DNA of 64,000 nucleotides from Scytalidium lignicola (Eukaryota > Ascomycota > Leotiomycetes), in NCBI GenBank assembly GCA_002812745.2, contig NCSJ02000189.1, positions 19,473 through 83,472 of the forward strand. Reading direction: 5' to 3'. Below, piece after piece: positions 20,868 to 31,976 of this stretch. A program made the translations under genes and the position numbers. The notes under the pieces were generated by a model. That model saw nothing but the letters and a program-made list of their open reading frames with translations, did no database searches and was not told where the DNA came from. Every line of letters begins with the position of its first letter. Positions within the stretch are counted from its first letter, which is position 1.

Positions 20868-23863
20868 ATGGACCGACCATTTGGTTCATTGGGTGTTGTA
20901 ACACAATCAACTGGCAGGATGATGATGATGGAAAGCTCAGGTTCTTGGCCCGATCCCCTAAACACCACCAGGAGGATTCCACCAAATAATACTATCCGAC
21001 ACACGACATCCAACTCCTCAATGTCCATGCCACCATCAATAAGTGCTGCTGAAGTTGTTGAACTTGCTCGCCAGGCTCTAAAGGTTGCGTTGGAAGAGAA
21101 TGAAAGTAAGGTTGCGGACGGTGGTGTGACTAGCGATCTGAAACCGGGGGTTACGATCGATTTGAGCCACAAAAATATCCAAAAATTTCCGGAAGAAGTC
21201 ATTGATGTCATCAAAGATGAAATTGAGAGGTATATTGTTCTCTTCGCTACTATAAGAACGGGTTTCCAGATACTAATATCGTCGTTGTGCAGACTAGCAT
21301 TATCACATAACCAGATTTTTAGCTTTCCAGCTAGATTCTCTGAATGTACTTCCTTACGATATCTCAATGTTCGCAGTAATCTAATCCGCGAATTCCCCCA
21401 GGCAGTACGCCACTTCTGAGTAAATTTACTACTAGCTACAGACTGCTGACAATTCTTACAGATATGCGAATTAACATCTCTTGAAATCCTTGACCTTGGC
21501 CGAAATAAATTGCGAATCCTCCCACCAGAACTTGCCAAGTTGACATCTCTGAAGGTTCTCTCTATCCAAAGAAACAGAGTTGAAGATCTACCCTTGTTTT
21601 TGGCCGATATGAGCTCACTTCAAGTCCTCAAGCTGGATGGTAACCCTCTTCGATTCCCACCGAAAGAGGTAATTCAAGCCCCAGTAGTCACTCCTCCAAA
21701 TGGTACCGGACAAGAAAGCAGTGAAAGCAGTGATCTCACAATTACTGCTCAGGTCAAGAAATTTTTGAAACAAAAGGCCATCTCAGATAGATCGGAGACT
21801 GAATCTGGTGGGGAAGAGTCAAGTGAAGGTACTGAAACGCCTCGACCGCTCAAGCGTGTGACGAGTGGTCGATTCCCAATTAAGGTAAATGGAACAGATG
21901 TTCCTGACCTTCTTCGATCTCCTGCCTTTCCCCGGGCACCACCAATTCCATCGAGATCGCATTATCGAGGCCTATCTCAACAAAACGCTGCTCTGCGACG
22001 ACCTGGGGTCATGCCATTGACGATAGGAAACGCTAACGAGCGTCTCCGAAGCAATAGCGAAAGCTTGTTACAGGCAACTAGGGATCGTTCAGATCGCTTG
22101 ACTGATCGGTCTAGGCGGATGGGCATTGTATCAAGAAAGTTATCGGAGTTAGGGACGGTAGACGAATTGAAAATCAATAGGTTTAGCCACTACCGAGGCT
22201 TGAGTCATGGCTCTGCAATGAACGGTTCGTCAGTTATCTCTTCGGCCAGCCCATCAAGCCCCGCGGACTCCGTTTCACAACGAACAGGCGTCGTTCGGCG
22301 TTTGTCCAGCCTGCCAGAACGCAAACGTAAGTCGGCATCGCCTGACCCAGTCATTGAGGGAGCGAAAGGAATGCTATATGCGCTGTTCCAAGTTCATTCT
22401 GCCATACAAAATCTTCTTGATTTGACACGGGACCCAATAGATAAGCGATCAAGCCTACAGGGAGTATTCTACAATGCATCAACTCATATTGAGGAACTTG
22501 ATCGTCACCTGCAAGATTATATCACTTACTCGGAGGAAGATGAAGAAACAGCCCCACGTTCAAATGAGAACGTCCACCGTGCCTGTCTAACCTGCATAAC
22601 TGCTTACATTCATGTTTGCTCTTTACTCTCGAGAAATGTTGAGACTCTTGTGGAGAATGCAGATCCCCGTTATATCCGAACTCTTCTGCTTATGATATAT
22701 GGAAGTTTGGCCGAGATTCGGAATGCTGGTGCCAGCCTGTTCCCCCAAGGAAACACAGTGGCACAAACCAATATTGAAGATACATTGAAGGCTCAACTCA
22801 ATGACAAATCTATTACTCCGACTCGAGAGAGGCCCGGCGGCATACGTGGAAGGAGTGCGACCGTTGTGCATCAACCTACAAACTTGAGAGTAGGGACTGA
22901 GCTCCCTCCACTCCCATACCTAAACGGCGGAAGGTCTGCCACAATGACTAGTGCTACACCACGATCTGGAGAATCCTTTACTTCCATCGGTTCTATGGGT
23001 AAGATATCTTCCGAGTTCACGGAGGAGGATCGTTTGTTCGAAAAAATATTCCTTCGGTTACAGCACTCATCCGATCTAGCTATCAAAAATCTGCCAACTA
23101 TCAACAATTACTTCATGACTGCTATGCAGATCAGCAGCCAACAATCAAATCCTGATCAACCAAAGCAATACTGGCAGCTTTTGATTCAAAAATGCTCCAT
23201 TGCTTTACAAGCTGCAAATATGCTCCGAGGGCGGCTATCTCTTATTAAACTGAATGAACCTGGTACCAAATCGCAAAGTGTATTCTGGGAGCTGTGCAAT
23301 TCGTTCATTAACGTACGTTATCCCTTATTCCCTCCCCACTTTAATAGTCGATAAACACTAACGGAAATTAGGCCTACGCAGATCTTGCAATGAAAGTAAA
23401 GGAAGCAAAGAACATTACGAGTCTCTTATCGAATGAAGTCATAATACTATTACGCCCGCTGCAGAAGGCATTGAAAGAATCAAGCCAGCTGATCCAAACG
23501 TCACCCTGGGCATTTTTGACTTCGCCTCAAGCCAATAATGCGAACGGCTATAGAGTTCGATCACCAGCTTCACAGGTTCCTCTTCCAATGACCCCTCAAA
23601 GCGCAGCACTAGGGCCAGCAGTCCAAGCAACTGTTCCGTCAACTCCGCAAACATCTACGTATAATCCAACGTTTAGCAGCAACATATTTGAACGACCCGA
23701 GGCTTGGGTTCCCTCATTTAACGGTGCCTTTTCATCTACAGCATCCTCACGAGCTGGAACTATGACGTCAAGCATAGCCGATGGGTCATTCACTCCAGCA
23801 ACTACAATAAGTCCAATGAACTCAATTAATACGCGGTATATTAATGGAAAAGTGGTATTCTAA
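20868..23863 (+). CDS. SOG2: SOG2-like leucine-rich-repeat protein of the RAM kinase network
   Basis: Four exons: 20868-21229, 21293-21404, 21462-23312 and 23372-23863. Introns are 63, 57 and 59 nt. The product is 938 aa. After a polar tail come leucine-rich repeats at about 95-225 (RLALSHNQIFSFP, RYLNVRSNLIREFPQAI, EILDLGRNKLRILPPELAKL, KVLSIQRNRVEDLPLFLADM). Next is a long Ser/Arg-rich linker, then the SOG2 family helical region (SALKxx-like stretch ending VFWELCNSFINAYADLAMKV, VKEAKNITSLLSNEVIILLRP). SOG2 scaffolds the Cbk1/Mob2 (RAM) NDR-kinase pathway, which controls polarity, cell separation and hyphal growth. The start could be the downstream Met cluster MMMMESSG, about 17 codons in. 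The first intron is stop-free and a multiple of three, so unspliced RNA would stay in frame. Confidence 0.9.
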
Positions 23864-24765
23864 TGGCTTGCCCTCTACTGTACTTCTGACCCATATTTTT
23901 CTGTAGCGCTGCATGTTTTTCTACCTTTGGGAGCAACTATCATTTGCAGGCTTAATGTTTATGAGCTATTATGACAGCCTTTTCTCAGATGATAATGGCG
24001 CTCGGGGGCATTTGATGCATTTTCTTTTTTACTTTTATATGTCTGATTTGTTTTTACACTTGCTCTTTTTGTTGCCTTCTTTATTGTTATCATTTTCATG
24101 TTTTTGTTTTTTTGGCATTGCATTGGCGCACAACACACATCTTGGAGCAAAAAGGGACAAAAAGGCAAGGAATAATGTTGCGGGCGTAATCATGGAGGTT
24201 GTGAAAAACTACGAAAAATGGGATTCTATATAGAAGGGAGTGATTGGGCAGTGGTGGTGATGGTGGTAGTCGAGAGATAAGAAACTCTTCGAGGCTGTGC
24301 TTTGGGAGCCTTTTTTCGTAGTTTTGGTAGATGAGGCTAGACTTCTCTTCCAAAAAAAAAAGTTAAAGGACTGGTCNTTTTTTGATTGGAGCTTGTTGAT
24401 CTTGAAAGAGTAGTATCTTACGCGTGACTATTATTGTTGTTTCAGTTGAATTCGCCTCTAGATGCTAGACTGCCTGACTGCGTACTAACATATATATTTC
24501 TAATCTCAGAAAAGCCAGATCAATAATTACAAGTAAATGATATTTGAATAACCGAAGGCTTAAAAATGAGAGTCATCGAATTTCTAGGAATTCTATATAT
24601 AAAAGGATTCTACAATGCAAAGAGTTCTATAAACTTTTTTTTGAATCCCTNAAAAAAAAGCCAAAAACCTATAATCCCCGAAAACGCCATATATGTCCCC
24701 CCTCCCCCCCTCTATATTTCAAAAAATGCACGCTCTCATACACGCCCGAACCCACACACGCGCGC
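23864..24765. other. Convergent spacer SOG2 / SUR7-type gene
   Basis: 902 bp between converging genes, T-rich after SOG2, with unresolved bases at 24377 and 24651 beside T6 and A8 runs. Only short ORFs are present (for example 23913-24233), without motif support. Confidence 0.4.
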
Positions 24766-26101
24766 TTACACATATCCTTCATCTATACTGTTGTTCCTAT
24801 GCGAGGGAGGCGTTGATATTCCCCCAGCAGCCGTTGTCCTCCTCCTAACCTCGGCGTCCTTTTCCTCCACGACGCGAGGATTCTCATCATATGCATCATG
24901 ACTCCTCTTCGAGCCACCACAACATTGGATTCCACAGCAGCCGTTGCGTCTCCCGGTGCAGCAGCAACTCATACCCAGATGGATGAGCCAGGCGCCCAGA
25001 ATACCAGCGGTAGCAATCCACATGAATGCCAACATGCGGACGCCCAGCTCGGCGCCGATGTTCAACCCCGGCTGGCTGGTGATGACTTTCTGGAATACAA
25101 CGGCCATAACGGTTCCAATAATGGAAGCGACGAAGACCATCACCGTGACGATAGTGAGTAGGACGTTGATTAGGAGGTTCAGGAAGCGGTGGATGTGTGA
25201 GGCGGAGGGGGAGAGGGTTAGAGGGGAGATGAAGAGCAGGAGGAAGCAGCCGCAGATGGAGGTAAGGAAGAAGGAGAACATTATCTCCGAGGTAACGCGG
25301 AGCAGGTGAAGAATTGTGTTTATCTGGCTGGGAAGGGCAATGGTTGCTCCGCTAAGGAGCTCGGAAAGAAGGATTGCTACGGGGTTGAACCAGAAGAGGC
25401 TTTTAGGATGAGAGCAATGAGTGATGCCTCTATTTTGTTTTTCATTAGCCTAATGGTCTTTGCATGGAAATATAGATATTCTCTTCTGGAATTGAATTGC
25501 ACTGCATATCTCATTGCAGNNNNAGAGAGAGAGAGAGAGAGAGAGAGAGAAGTCAACATACTCATCATTGTAACCCTCGCAGAAATTCCACAGTCCCACC
25601 TGGTAGAAGTCGTGGAGTCCTAGGCTCCGAGCTATGCTGTTCACGAACTGGACCTCGCCGGCACCGGCAGGGAAGATGTTGGTCAGGTCGAGCTTGAAGA
25701 GATAGGTCTGGCGGAGGACCGGTTTATTTGAGATGTTTCCGATCATGACCTGTAACGGTTCAGATTCAATATCAGCAACCCGATATATTTTTTTTACATG
25801 TACGCATTTCCCTAAAATTCAAGGGTTCCCAATAGGAATATGGAAACCCAGAAGAAGTACATACCAGGATCAACATGATAAATGAGATCAAGAGCAATGA
25901 GCAAGAGACAATGATAGCATTTCGACGGCGTCTTAAGTTTTTGGAAGCATAAGCCGGGTCTGAGCTGGATCGAACTTCTTCATCTCCTCCTAGGGTTGAC
26001 GATGAGGGCGTCGACTTCTCTGAGGATGCCACCCCGCTGGTCGTGGGCTGCGGGGCCACGGTGCGGCGAATTCGTGAGGATCTGAAAATGGGGAGAGGCA
26101 T
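24766..26101 (-). CDS. SUR7/PalI-family plasma-membrane (eisosome/claudin-like) protein
   Basis: Three exons: 26101-25865, 25749-25562 and 25429-24766. Introns are 115 nt (GTATGT...TTACAG) and 132 nt (GTATGT...ATAG). The second intron holds a (GA)n tract and a 4-N gap. The product is 362 aa. A basic N-terminal tail leads to TM1 (61-83). A large extracellular loop follows, with the family hallmarks FYQVGLWNFCEGYNDEGI and THCSHPKSLFWFNPV; the paired Cys are as in Sur7/claudin loops. Three more hydrophobic spans come next (FSFFLTSICGCFLLLFISPL, LTIVTVMVFVASIIGTVM, MLAFMWIATAGILGAWLIHL), then a Cys cluster (SCCCTGRRNGCCGIQCC) that could be palmitoylated. The tail is cytosolic. SUR7-type proteins mark eisosomes (MCC domains) and affect cell-wall integrity; PalI/Rim9 relatives sense ambient pH. 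The topology and loop favour the SUR7 side. Confidence 0.85.
25520..25550. repeat. (AG)n microsatellite with 4-N gap inside intron 2 of the SUR7-type gene
   Basis: NNNN at 25520-25523 is followed by 27 nt of perfect AG repeat. The gap marks unresolved repeat length. It lies wholly within the intron, so the coding sequence is not affected. Confidence 0.9.
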
Positions 26102-26191
26102 GGCGTTGGCGGCGCAAGAGGATCAGTCATAGAAGGTAAACGGAATTCTAATTGAATCCCCGGATGGAGCAAGCAGGAGCCAATAGACGGA

Positions 26192-26221
26192 GAATAATAA
26201 GAATAAGAATAAGAATAAGAG
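26192..26221. repeat. Hexanucleotide microsatellite (GAATAA)n
   Basis: About four to five near-perfect tandem GAATAA units immediately upstream of the SUR7-type gene start, probably in its 5' UTR or promoter. Confidence 0.75.
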
Positions 26222-26754
26222 TTGAGATAGCAAAGGAGATGATAATGGGAGGGAGGAGTAAGAGCGCTCAAGGATCGAACATGGGTAAGAATTGTATAGG
26301 AGAGCACATCAGGTCGAACAGTGAAACTTATTCAAGTCATTGTCAGGAAGAAAAAGCACAAGACCATGTATATTGGAAGTTAAGTGGAAGCTAGCTCGTG
26401 ATGCTATTTTGAAAGAGAGAGAGAGAGAGACAGCAGGGGGTTTGCTAGGAGAGGAGTTGGAGGTGTGTATACAACGAATCCAAGTTTTCTCTTCTTTCCT
26501 TCTCCTGCTGCGGCCCACTGCAACGTCATGAGCCCAGAACCCCGAAGCCACCGAAGGCTGCTGGCAAATAGCTCAGCCCCAGGGACGGGAGCTAGGCGTG
26601 CTAGGGAGGCCCCCGGTGTTTGCAGCGTCTGTTAGCGCCTTGGGGCCTGAGGATAACCCACAAATCGCCTGCGCCTGCCACTGTCACTGGCTGGATTCCC
26701 ATGATCCTCAAGTAATCTTCAAGTTGTCCTGCATCAACAATCGACAGTCGACCA

Positions 26755-27030
26755 TCAAAGCCCCATAGTCCCCACCGGCTGCGGTTGCTGAAACGGAACA
26801 AATCGTGCGCGTCTCAGCGGGTCGCTGTGACGCGGCAGCTCCAGGGTGGATGCGAGCGTGTCCTGCGGTGGTGTGTTGGAAGGGTAGATGAGAGGCTGAG
26901 AGGTCGTGATGTTCGTGATGGCCGTGGATGGGCGTGGTGAGCTTTGTGGGATGGTGGGCTCAGTTTTGGCTTNGGGGGGCTGGAGCATCGTCGAGACCTC
27001 CAGTACGAGGTTATACTGAGTGACTGACAA
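26755..27030 (-). other. Weak candidate coding frame interrupted by an N
   Basis: A minus-strand frame with an internal Met at about 26990 continues as a Pro/Ser/Thr-rich stretch (TAITNITTSQPLIYPSNTPP) and ends QQPQPVGTMGL. An N at 26973 beside a G6 run makes the frame uncertain near its start. No domain, intron partner or neighbour supports it. It may be part of an unannotated small gene or just 5' flanking DNA. Confidence 0.18.
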
Positions 27031-27674
27031 AACAGTACCGGTACGGTATCCAAAGCTCTCTCACGCTGTTCTATTCGAGCTATTGCAGCTCTACAGCTCC
27101 CCTTCTCCACATCGGTTTTGCGATCAGCTGGTAATCTACTCTACCGGTATTATGTATCCATTAGTACACGAAGAGCTGGCGTTGCTAATTTCCAAACCTC
27201 TACAGTTACAGTCCTTGGATTGCCCATCCTCACGTTTCTGCCGCTCCGAAGTCTATCGTGCAAACTCGGTTCCCACACACTCCACACCTTCGACACCCTG
27301 TACCTGCCAAGCCGATCGGCTGCATTTATCAATCAACGGTGCGACGTCATAGGCGACAACCATAAGCAAGGGGGTGTCAACCGTCCAAAAATACCCNTCG
27401 TGGTTANTTTTTTTTACTCGAGCCTCAGAGACAAAAAAAAAAATGAACATCTGTTTAGATCGTGTGAAATAATTCTAGCACTCGTTTTCAAACAATTGCG
27501 TGGGTGCTCAACATAACGGAGAAGGATATTCTTCGCACGCTTTTTGGTTTGAGGTTGTGGCTGGTGGAAGTAGAAGGTTGAGAGCAACATAGAGAGAAGA
27601 AATCGAGACTATCCAAGGAGAAAGATAAAGAACAGAACAAAACCGAAACAAAACAACCGCAGCAACGAGCAGCC

Positions 27675-29147
27675 ATGCTTTGCCACGGCATCTTTCCATA
27701 TGCCCTCCTTCTCGGAGCTCTAGGCGCAAGAGCTCAAGAAACAACGGACTCGAGCGTTCAACCCGCAAGCAGTGCGAGTCAACTCACCCTCTCAGGCTCC
27801 ACGACTGGTGTCACCGAAGAAAAGACGCCTACAGGGACCTACATCTCATATTCCTCGACTTTGACCCTCGAAAAGACTATTTCCATCCCAATAAGCACCA
27901 TACCAGTTGTATCAACTGTCACGACGGGCTCGTCGACCTTCGAGACCACTATTGGCTCAACCACGCTCTTCACCACAGAGACGGTCCTCGCTACAAACAT
28001 ATCTGATACCGTTTCCCCAACTGCCACATCCTCCTCCTCCTCCTCCGTGCTTATTCTCCAGGGCGCTGCCGCCCCGGCTGCTAGCAGTGGTACCGCCAAC
28101 TCCAACTCCACCATCTCCAACTCCACATCAACATCAACATCAACATCAACTTCTTCCTCTCCGGTGCCAACTAACACTACACCATGCAATAACTATGCCG
28201 CCTTTTGCAATCGACAATACAGTAACATAACCGAGGTCAGCGCACACAACTCTCCCTTCTCAATCCCCAACAGCGCAGCTTCCAACCAAGCTCTGTCAGT
28301 TACCCAGCAATTAGACGATGGAATCCGCCTCCTGCAGGGCCAGATGCACATGGTGAATGGCACGCCTCATTTTTGCCACACTTCGTGTGATGTCCTTGAT
28401 GCGGGACCTATTACTACCTATCTGGCTCAGGTATTCACTTGGGTATCCAACCATCCATACGACGTAGTCACAATCCTGCTCGAGAACGGAGACTACGTCC
28501 CCGTAACCACCTACGTCCCCTTCATACAATCCACCGGCCTGGTGCAATACGCATACATCCCGCCCCAGATACCCTTAGCCAAGAACGACTGGCCAACCCT
28601 GGGGAACATGATCCTCAACGGCAAGCGTGTCGTTTTCTTCATGGATTACATGGCCGATCAGACCGTCGTGCCCTGGATCCTCGACGAGTTCAGCCATGTA
28701 TGGGAGACCCCCTTCGATCCCACCGATCGCTCCTTTCCTTGCGACGTTCAGCGTCCGCCAAATCTCCCCCAACAGGCCGCGCAGGACAGAATGTATCTAA
28801 CAAACCACAATCTCAATTACAACATCCAGCTTCTAGGCAACTCCTTGCTAGTCCCTCTCATCCCACTACTCAACGTCACGAATAATGTCACGGGATTTGG
28901 CAGTCTTGGCTCCGGCGTCACTACTTGCGTTGATCAATGGGGCGTGCCGCCGCGATTTTTAAACGTGGACTACTACAACGTTGGAAATGGAAGCGTTTTC
29001 GAGGTTGCTGCGAACTGGAGCGGTGTCACGTATAATCGGCCATGCTGTGGTCAGAAAATAAATGCGGGAGCGAGAACTAAGGAAATACCCTTGGTAAATC
29101 CGATTGTCGTCGCGGTTGGAATGGGGTTATTGATGATGATGATATGA
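27675..29147 (+). CDS. Secreted GPI-type PLC-like phosphodiesterase
   Basis: A single exon of 490 codons. An N-terminal signal peptide (about 1-20, FPYALLLGALGARA) is followed by a Ser/Thr-rich, probably O-glycosylated segment to about 165. Part of that segment is encoded by an ACATCA microsatellite. The phosphodiesterase-like barrel starts CNNYAAFCNRQYSNITEVSA with HNSPF at 191-195, the position of the first catalytic His in PI-PLC X domains. GIRLLQGQMHMVNGTPHFCH and CDVLDAGPITTYL follow. The protein ends in a hydrophobic segment (VVAVGMGLLMMMI) that fits a GPI-anchor signal. Fungal members are usually listed as PLC-like phosphodiesterases of unproven substrate. A calcium-dependent phosphoinositide activity cannot be inferred. 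The convergent neighbour is a PNGase A-like gene. Confidence 0.9.
   Translation: MLCHGIFPYALLLGALGARAQETTDSSVQPASSASQLTLSGSTTGVTEEKTPTGTYISYSSTLTLEKTISIPISTIPVVSTVTTGSSTFETTIGSTTLFTTETVLATNISDTVSPTATSSSSSSVLILQGAAAPAASSGTANSNSTISNSTSTSTSTSTSSSPVPTNTTPCNNYAAFCNRQYSNITEVSAHNSPFSIPNSAASNQALSVTQQLDDGIRLLQGQMHMVNGTPHFCHTSCDVLDAGPITTYLAQVFTWVSNHPYDVVTILLENGDYVPVTTYVPFIQSTGLVQYAYIPPQIPLAKNDWPTLGNMILNGKRVVFFMDYMADQTVVPWILDEFSHVWETPFDPTDRSFPCDVQRPPNLPQQAAQDRMYLTNHNLNYNIQLLGNSLLVPLIPLLNVTNNVTGFGSLGSGVTTCVDQWGVPPRFLNVDYYNVGNGSVFEVAANWSGVTYNRPCCGQKINAGARTKEIPLVNPIVVAVGMGLLMMMI
28125..28149 (+). repeat. Coding microsatellite (ACATCA)x4 in the PLC-like gene
   Basis: Four tandem hexamers encode alternating Ser-Thr residues in the mucin-like stalk. 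Copy-number change would alter stalk length without shifting the frame. Confidence 0.8.
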
Positions 29148-29655
29148 GAAATAGGAGGGGGCCGGGGTAAATAAAATTTTATTTATTTTTATTTATGAGC
29201 GGGATTTTGTTCATATTTGGTAACGAATGTAGAGAAAGGTCCACGGGTTTCGTTCGACCGTGTTGGTTAAAATTACTTGGGCATTTTCTGCGAAGGCGTT
29301 ATTGTTGTTTTTGGATATATAGAATCATGGATTTAGAGGTTAACGGGTGTTAAAATGGATGACATATATATTTCAGAGGCAAGCTATCTCTACTACGACT
29401 GCTGTTTCTTTCTCTCTCTTCTTCTCCTCTCATGATTACACCGTAGTGTCTTTTAATTAATGGAACCGTTTTTTTCATGAAAGTATGATGGGATGAATAG
29501 ACTAACAACAAAAACAAAAGAGGAGCATTTTCTAATAAAACTTCCATTTTAATCACAGGTCGTTTACTCATTTTTAAACAAATCTATTGCCTATAAAATA
29601 GGGGAAGGTTTATTATAGCATATAAAATCATCTAATCTCTAATTCATTTTCTCCG
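29148..29655. other. Convergent 3' spacer PLC-like / PNGase A-like
   Basis: 508 bp between converging stop codons, A+T-rich, with the palindrome listed separately. No coding signal. Confidence 0.45.
29169..29197. terminator. A+T-rich palindrome with AATAAA on both strands (likely 3'-end signal)
   Basis: The 16 bp AAATAAAATTTTATTT at 29169-29184 is a perfect palindrome and gives an AATAAA-type polyadenylation signal on each strand. A further TTTATTTTTATTT follows. It sits 22 bp after the PLC-like stop, so it suits that gene best. Confidence 0.4.
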
Positions 29656-31976
29656 TTAGACAAATGACGATGACGACAGAGACCTAGCACTCCCCCACCC
29701 CCTTCCAATCGCCTCCTTAGGACTAAGCATCATCCCTTCTTCTCCCTTCCCTTCCGGCCCGAATGAGACAGGTACAATATCCAGAGCCGAAATAACCTTT
29801 CCTCCTACAAGCGTCTCATGATCATGCACTACAGTTGCATTCACGGCTGTTACATCCCTACTGTACAACTCCGTATCAATACTTCGTCCACTTCCGTCTA
29901 CATCCACGCCCACAAACCGGAAGGACTGCGTCGTGCTCCCGAAGGAAGAGCTAGTCCCAGCGTTTGGACTAGCGTAGTAAACTGCACTGCCGTTTTGTGA
30001 AGTTGAGAGCGTGGTGCCGGTGAAGCCTGAGTTCAGACTTCCTCCTCTAGCAGAGCTCGCTGTGAATGGTTGTAGGCCCGTGGGGAAGATAGCTGAGCCG
30101 CTGATATCGAGCTCTAAGCCGCGGTTTACCCATGCCGAGATGCTGAAGTTTCCAGAGGCGGGATCGACTAGGTAGGTGGTGTTTGCTGTGAGAGGGTACG
30201 AGTAGACCGCTTTGTATACTGGTGTTGCAGAGTTGGTATTGGAAGATTGGTCTGTTCCTTTGGTGGATTGGACATTGTATTGGGTAGCTCCGAAGGAGGT
30301 GTATTGACCGTAGTTGGTCGCTGAGAGAGATTGTGACCAGATTGAGAGTGTGGTCCCTTTCTGTGTGTGGATATTTGCAGAGACAGAGAAGGTGCGCTGA
30401 ACGTTTGTGGTATAGGTTAATGTTTCATTGGCTCCAGAAGAGTTCGTGGTTAGGTGTTGGCTGACGCTTATTTCTGGTTGAGGTTGGATGACCGAAGGCC
30501 GTGTACCTGTCGTGATGGACTTGGAATTACTATCGAGCCAGAGGAAGATCTTCCCCGACACATACCAGGAGCTACCAACGGTTTCCGTGATAATCCCCTT
30601 ACCATTCTTGCCATTATCAAGGATCCCAGCAACCTTTATCTCAAAGGTATGAGGCTTTCCATCAGAGAGTACACTAAGCCAAGGAGTAATGTCGATTTCA
30701 TGTTCGCGGAGATCGAAGGTATCAATGCCGACTATGGGACGCCAGAGGCCAGGTACGACACCTCCAGTGAAGATAACAGGGAAGGGCCAAGAAACACCAG
30801 CCAGAGTTCCATCAATGTATAACTGGACTTCGCGCCATGGAGAATAGCCATACAGAGTCCCATCGTATGGCTCAAATGTAGCAATATCAGATTGAAGGAC
30901 GTTGCCCCACCAGAATTCCTCAGTGGCTTGGCCACATGCAGCGACCGTAAAGACAGCACGGTTAGCGTTCCGTGGGAGAGTTAAAGTGTTATTTGCTTGC
31001 TGTTCTGGAAGGCTGAAGTAGCTTGACTGTTGGACTGCTCCTTGTCTGGTTGAAATAGGGAGGATGAGCGCTGCTGGCTCTACGGTTTCTTCGCTGTAAA
31101 AGAAGGTGGCTGTGAGTGTAGTATTAAAGGGACCCGTATAGGTATCATCAATTAGATTTCCCAGGTCGAAAATGAGAGTCTGTGGTGAGTTCCAGATAGA
31201 AAGATACTGGGTCATATCCTTGATATAGGTCCACACGATGCCGTTGACAGTGGGTTCCGCAGTTGAAGTTCTGAAGACTTCGGTGTCATTAAAGAACATG
31301 AGTGCCAATCTGTCGAATTGGCGTCCTCTTGATGTTACCGTGAAGTTCATCACAACTCTATTGAACTTGCAGCTTGGCGGTATGTAGTTCCCTAGAATGT
31401 GTTAGGCGAAAATGGGCTCAAAATAAGGAGACAAGATGAGATGTTATTACCAACAAAAGGAATGCCATAGCTGAAACCAAACGAATGGTCCATCAACAGC
31501 AGTTCACAACTAGTGGCTGACTCAATTGGAGCAATAGTAGTGGTATTCTCAAGACCATTGCTCTCGATCGTCTCATCCGTAATCCCTTGAGGAGTAAGAA
31601 CTGGCTGGTAAACCTGGAACACCTCCAGCACGCCAGTCGGGGTTGGAGATGTCAGAGTAGTAGTCACAGTTCCAGATGCATCTGGAGCAGCATACTTAAC
31701 GAGGTCGACATCTTGGACAGGACGAATAATGATATCCTCTTGTGTAATGGCCACAGGCTCGTTCTTCCATACAGTATTAGCCGCATCACTACTCGATAAT
31801 AACCACAGGAACGTAACCAAGCCGCAGATAACGAGTGAGGCCCAGATTTTGAGGGAACTCCGTGCAGAACTCCATTTCGAGCGATAGATTGGCAGCTCAA
31901 CCTTCTCCTCGAAGCCCATCTCGACCTCTGGGTCATCCAGATGGACGGTGTCTGATGTATCAGGAACCATCGTCAA
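29656..31976 (-). CDS. Membrane-anchored peptide-N-glycosidase A-like amidase
   Basis: Two exons, 31976-31451 and 31391-29656, with a 59 nt phase-1 intron. The product is 753 aa. A cytosolic tail of about 43 residues precedes a single span (IWASLVICGLVTFLWLL), so the protein is probably type II with a luminal or extracellular body. The body matches the PNGase A family (peptide N4-(N-acetyl-beta-glucosaminyl)asparagine amidase A). Examples are FVGNYIPPSCKFNRVVMNFT, RQFDRLALMFFNDTEVFRTS, WTYIKDMTQYLSIW, FDLREHEIDITPWL and FEIKVAGIL. Plant PNGase A removes N-glycans from peptides; the activity of fungal homologues is inferred. Many N-glycosylation sites are present. Its convergent neighbour is another predicted surface enzyme. 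Confidence 0.9.

Larger units (their letters stand above)
26102..27674. promoter_or_regulatory. Divergent upstream region: SUR7-type gene / PLC-like gene
   Basis: 1.57 kb between divergent starts. It holds a GAATAA-type microsatellite (26192-26221), a GA tract (26410-26429), unresolved bases at 26973, 27397 and 27407, and the weak frame listed separately. It presumably contains both promoters. Confidence 0.4.

Noticed and set aside
20837..21538. 233-codon minus-strand ORF
   Set aside because: It lies antisense to SOG2 exons and introns; the SOG2 frame has clear LRRs and splice sites.
23913..24233. 106-codon ORF after SOG2
   Set aside because: Phe/Leu-rich because the DNA is T-rich; it lies in the expected SOG2 3' UTR.
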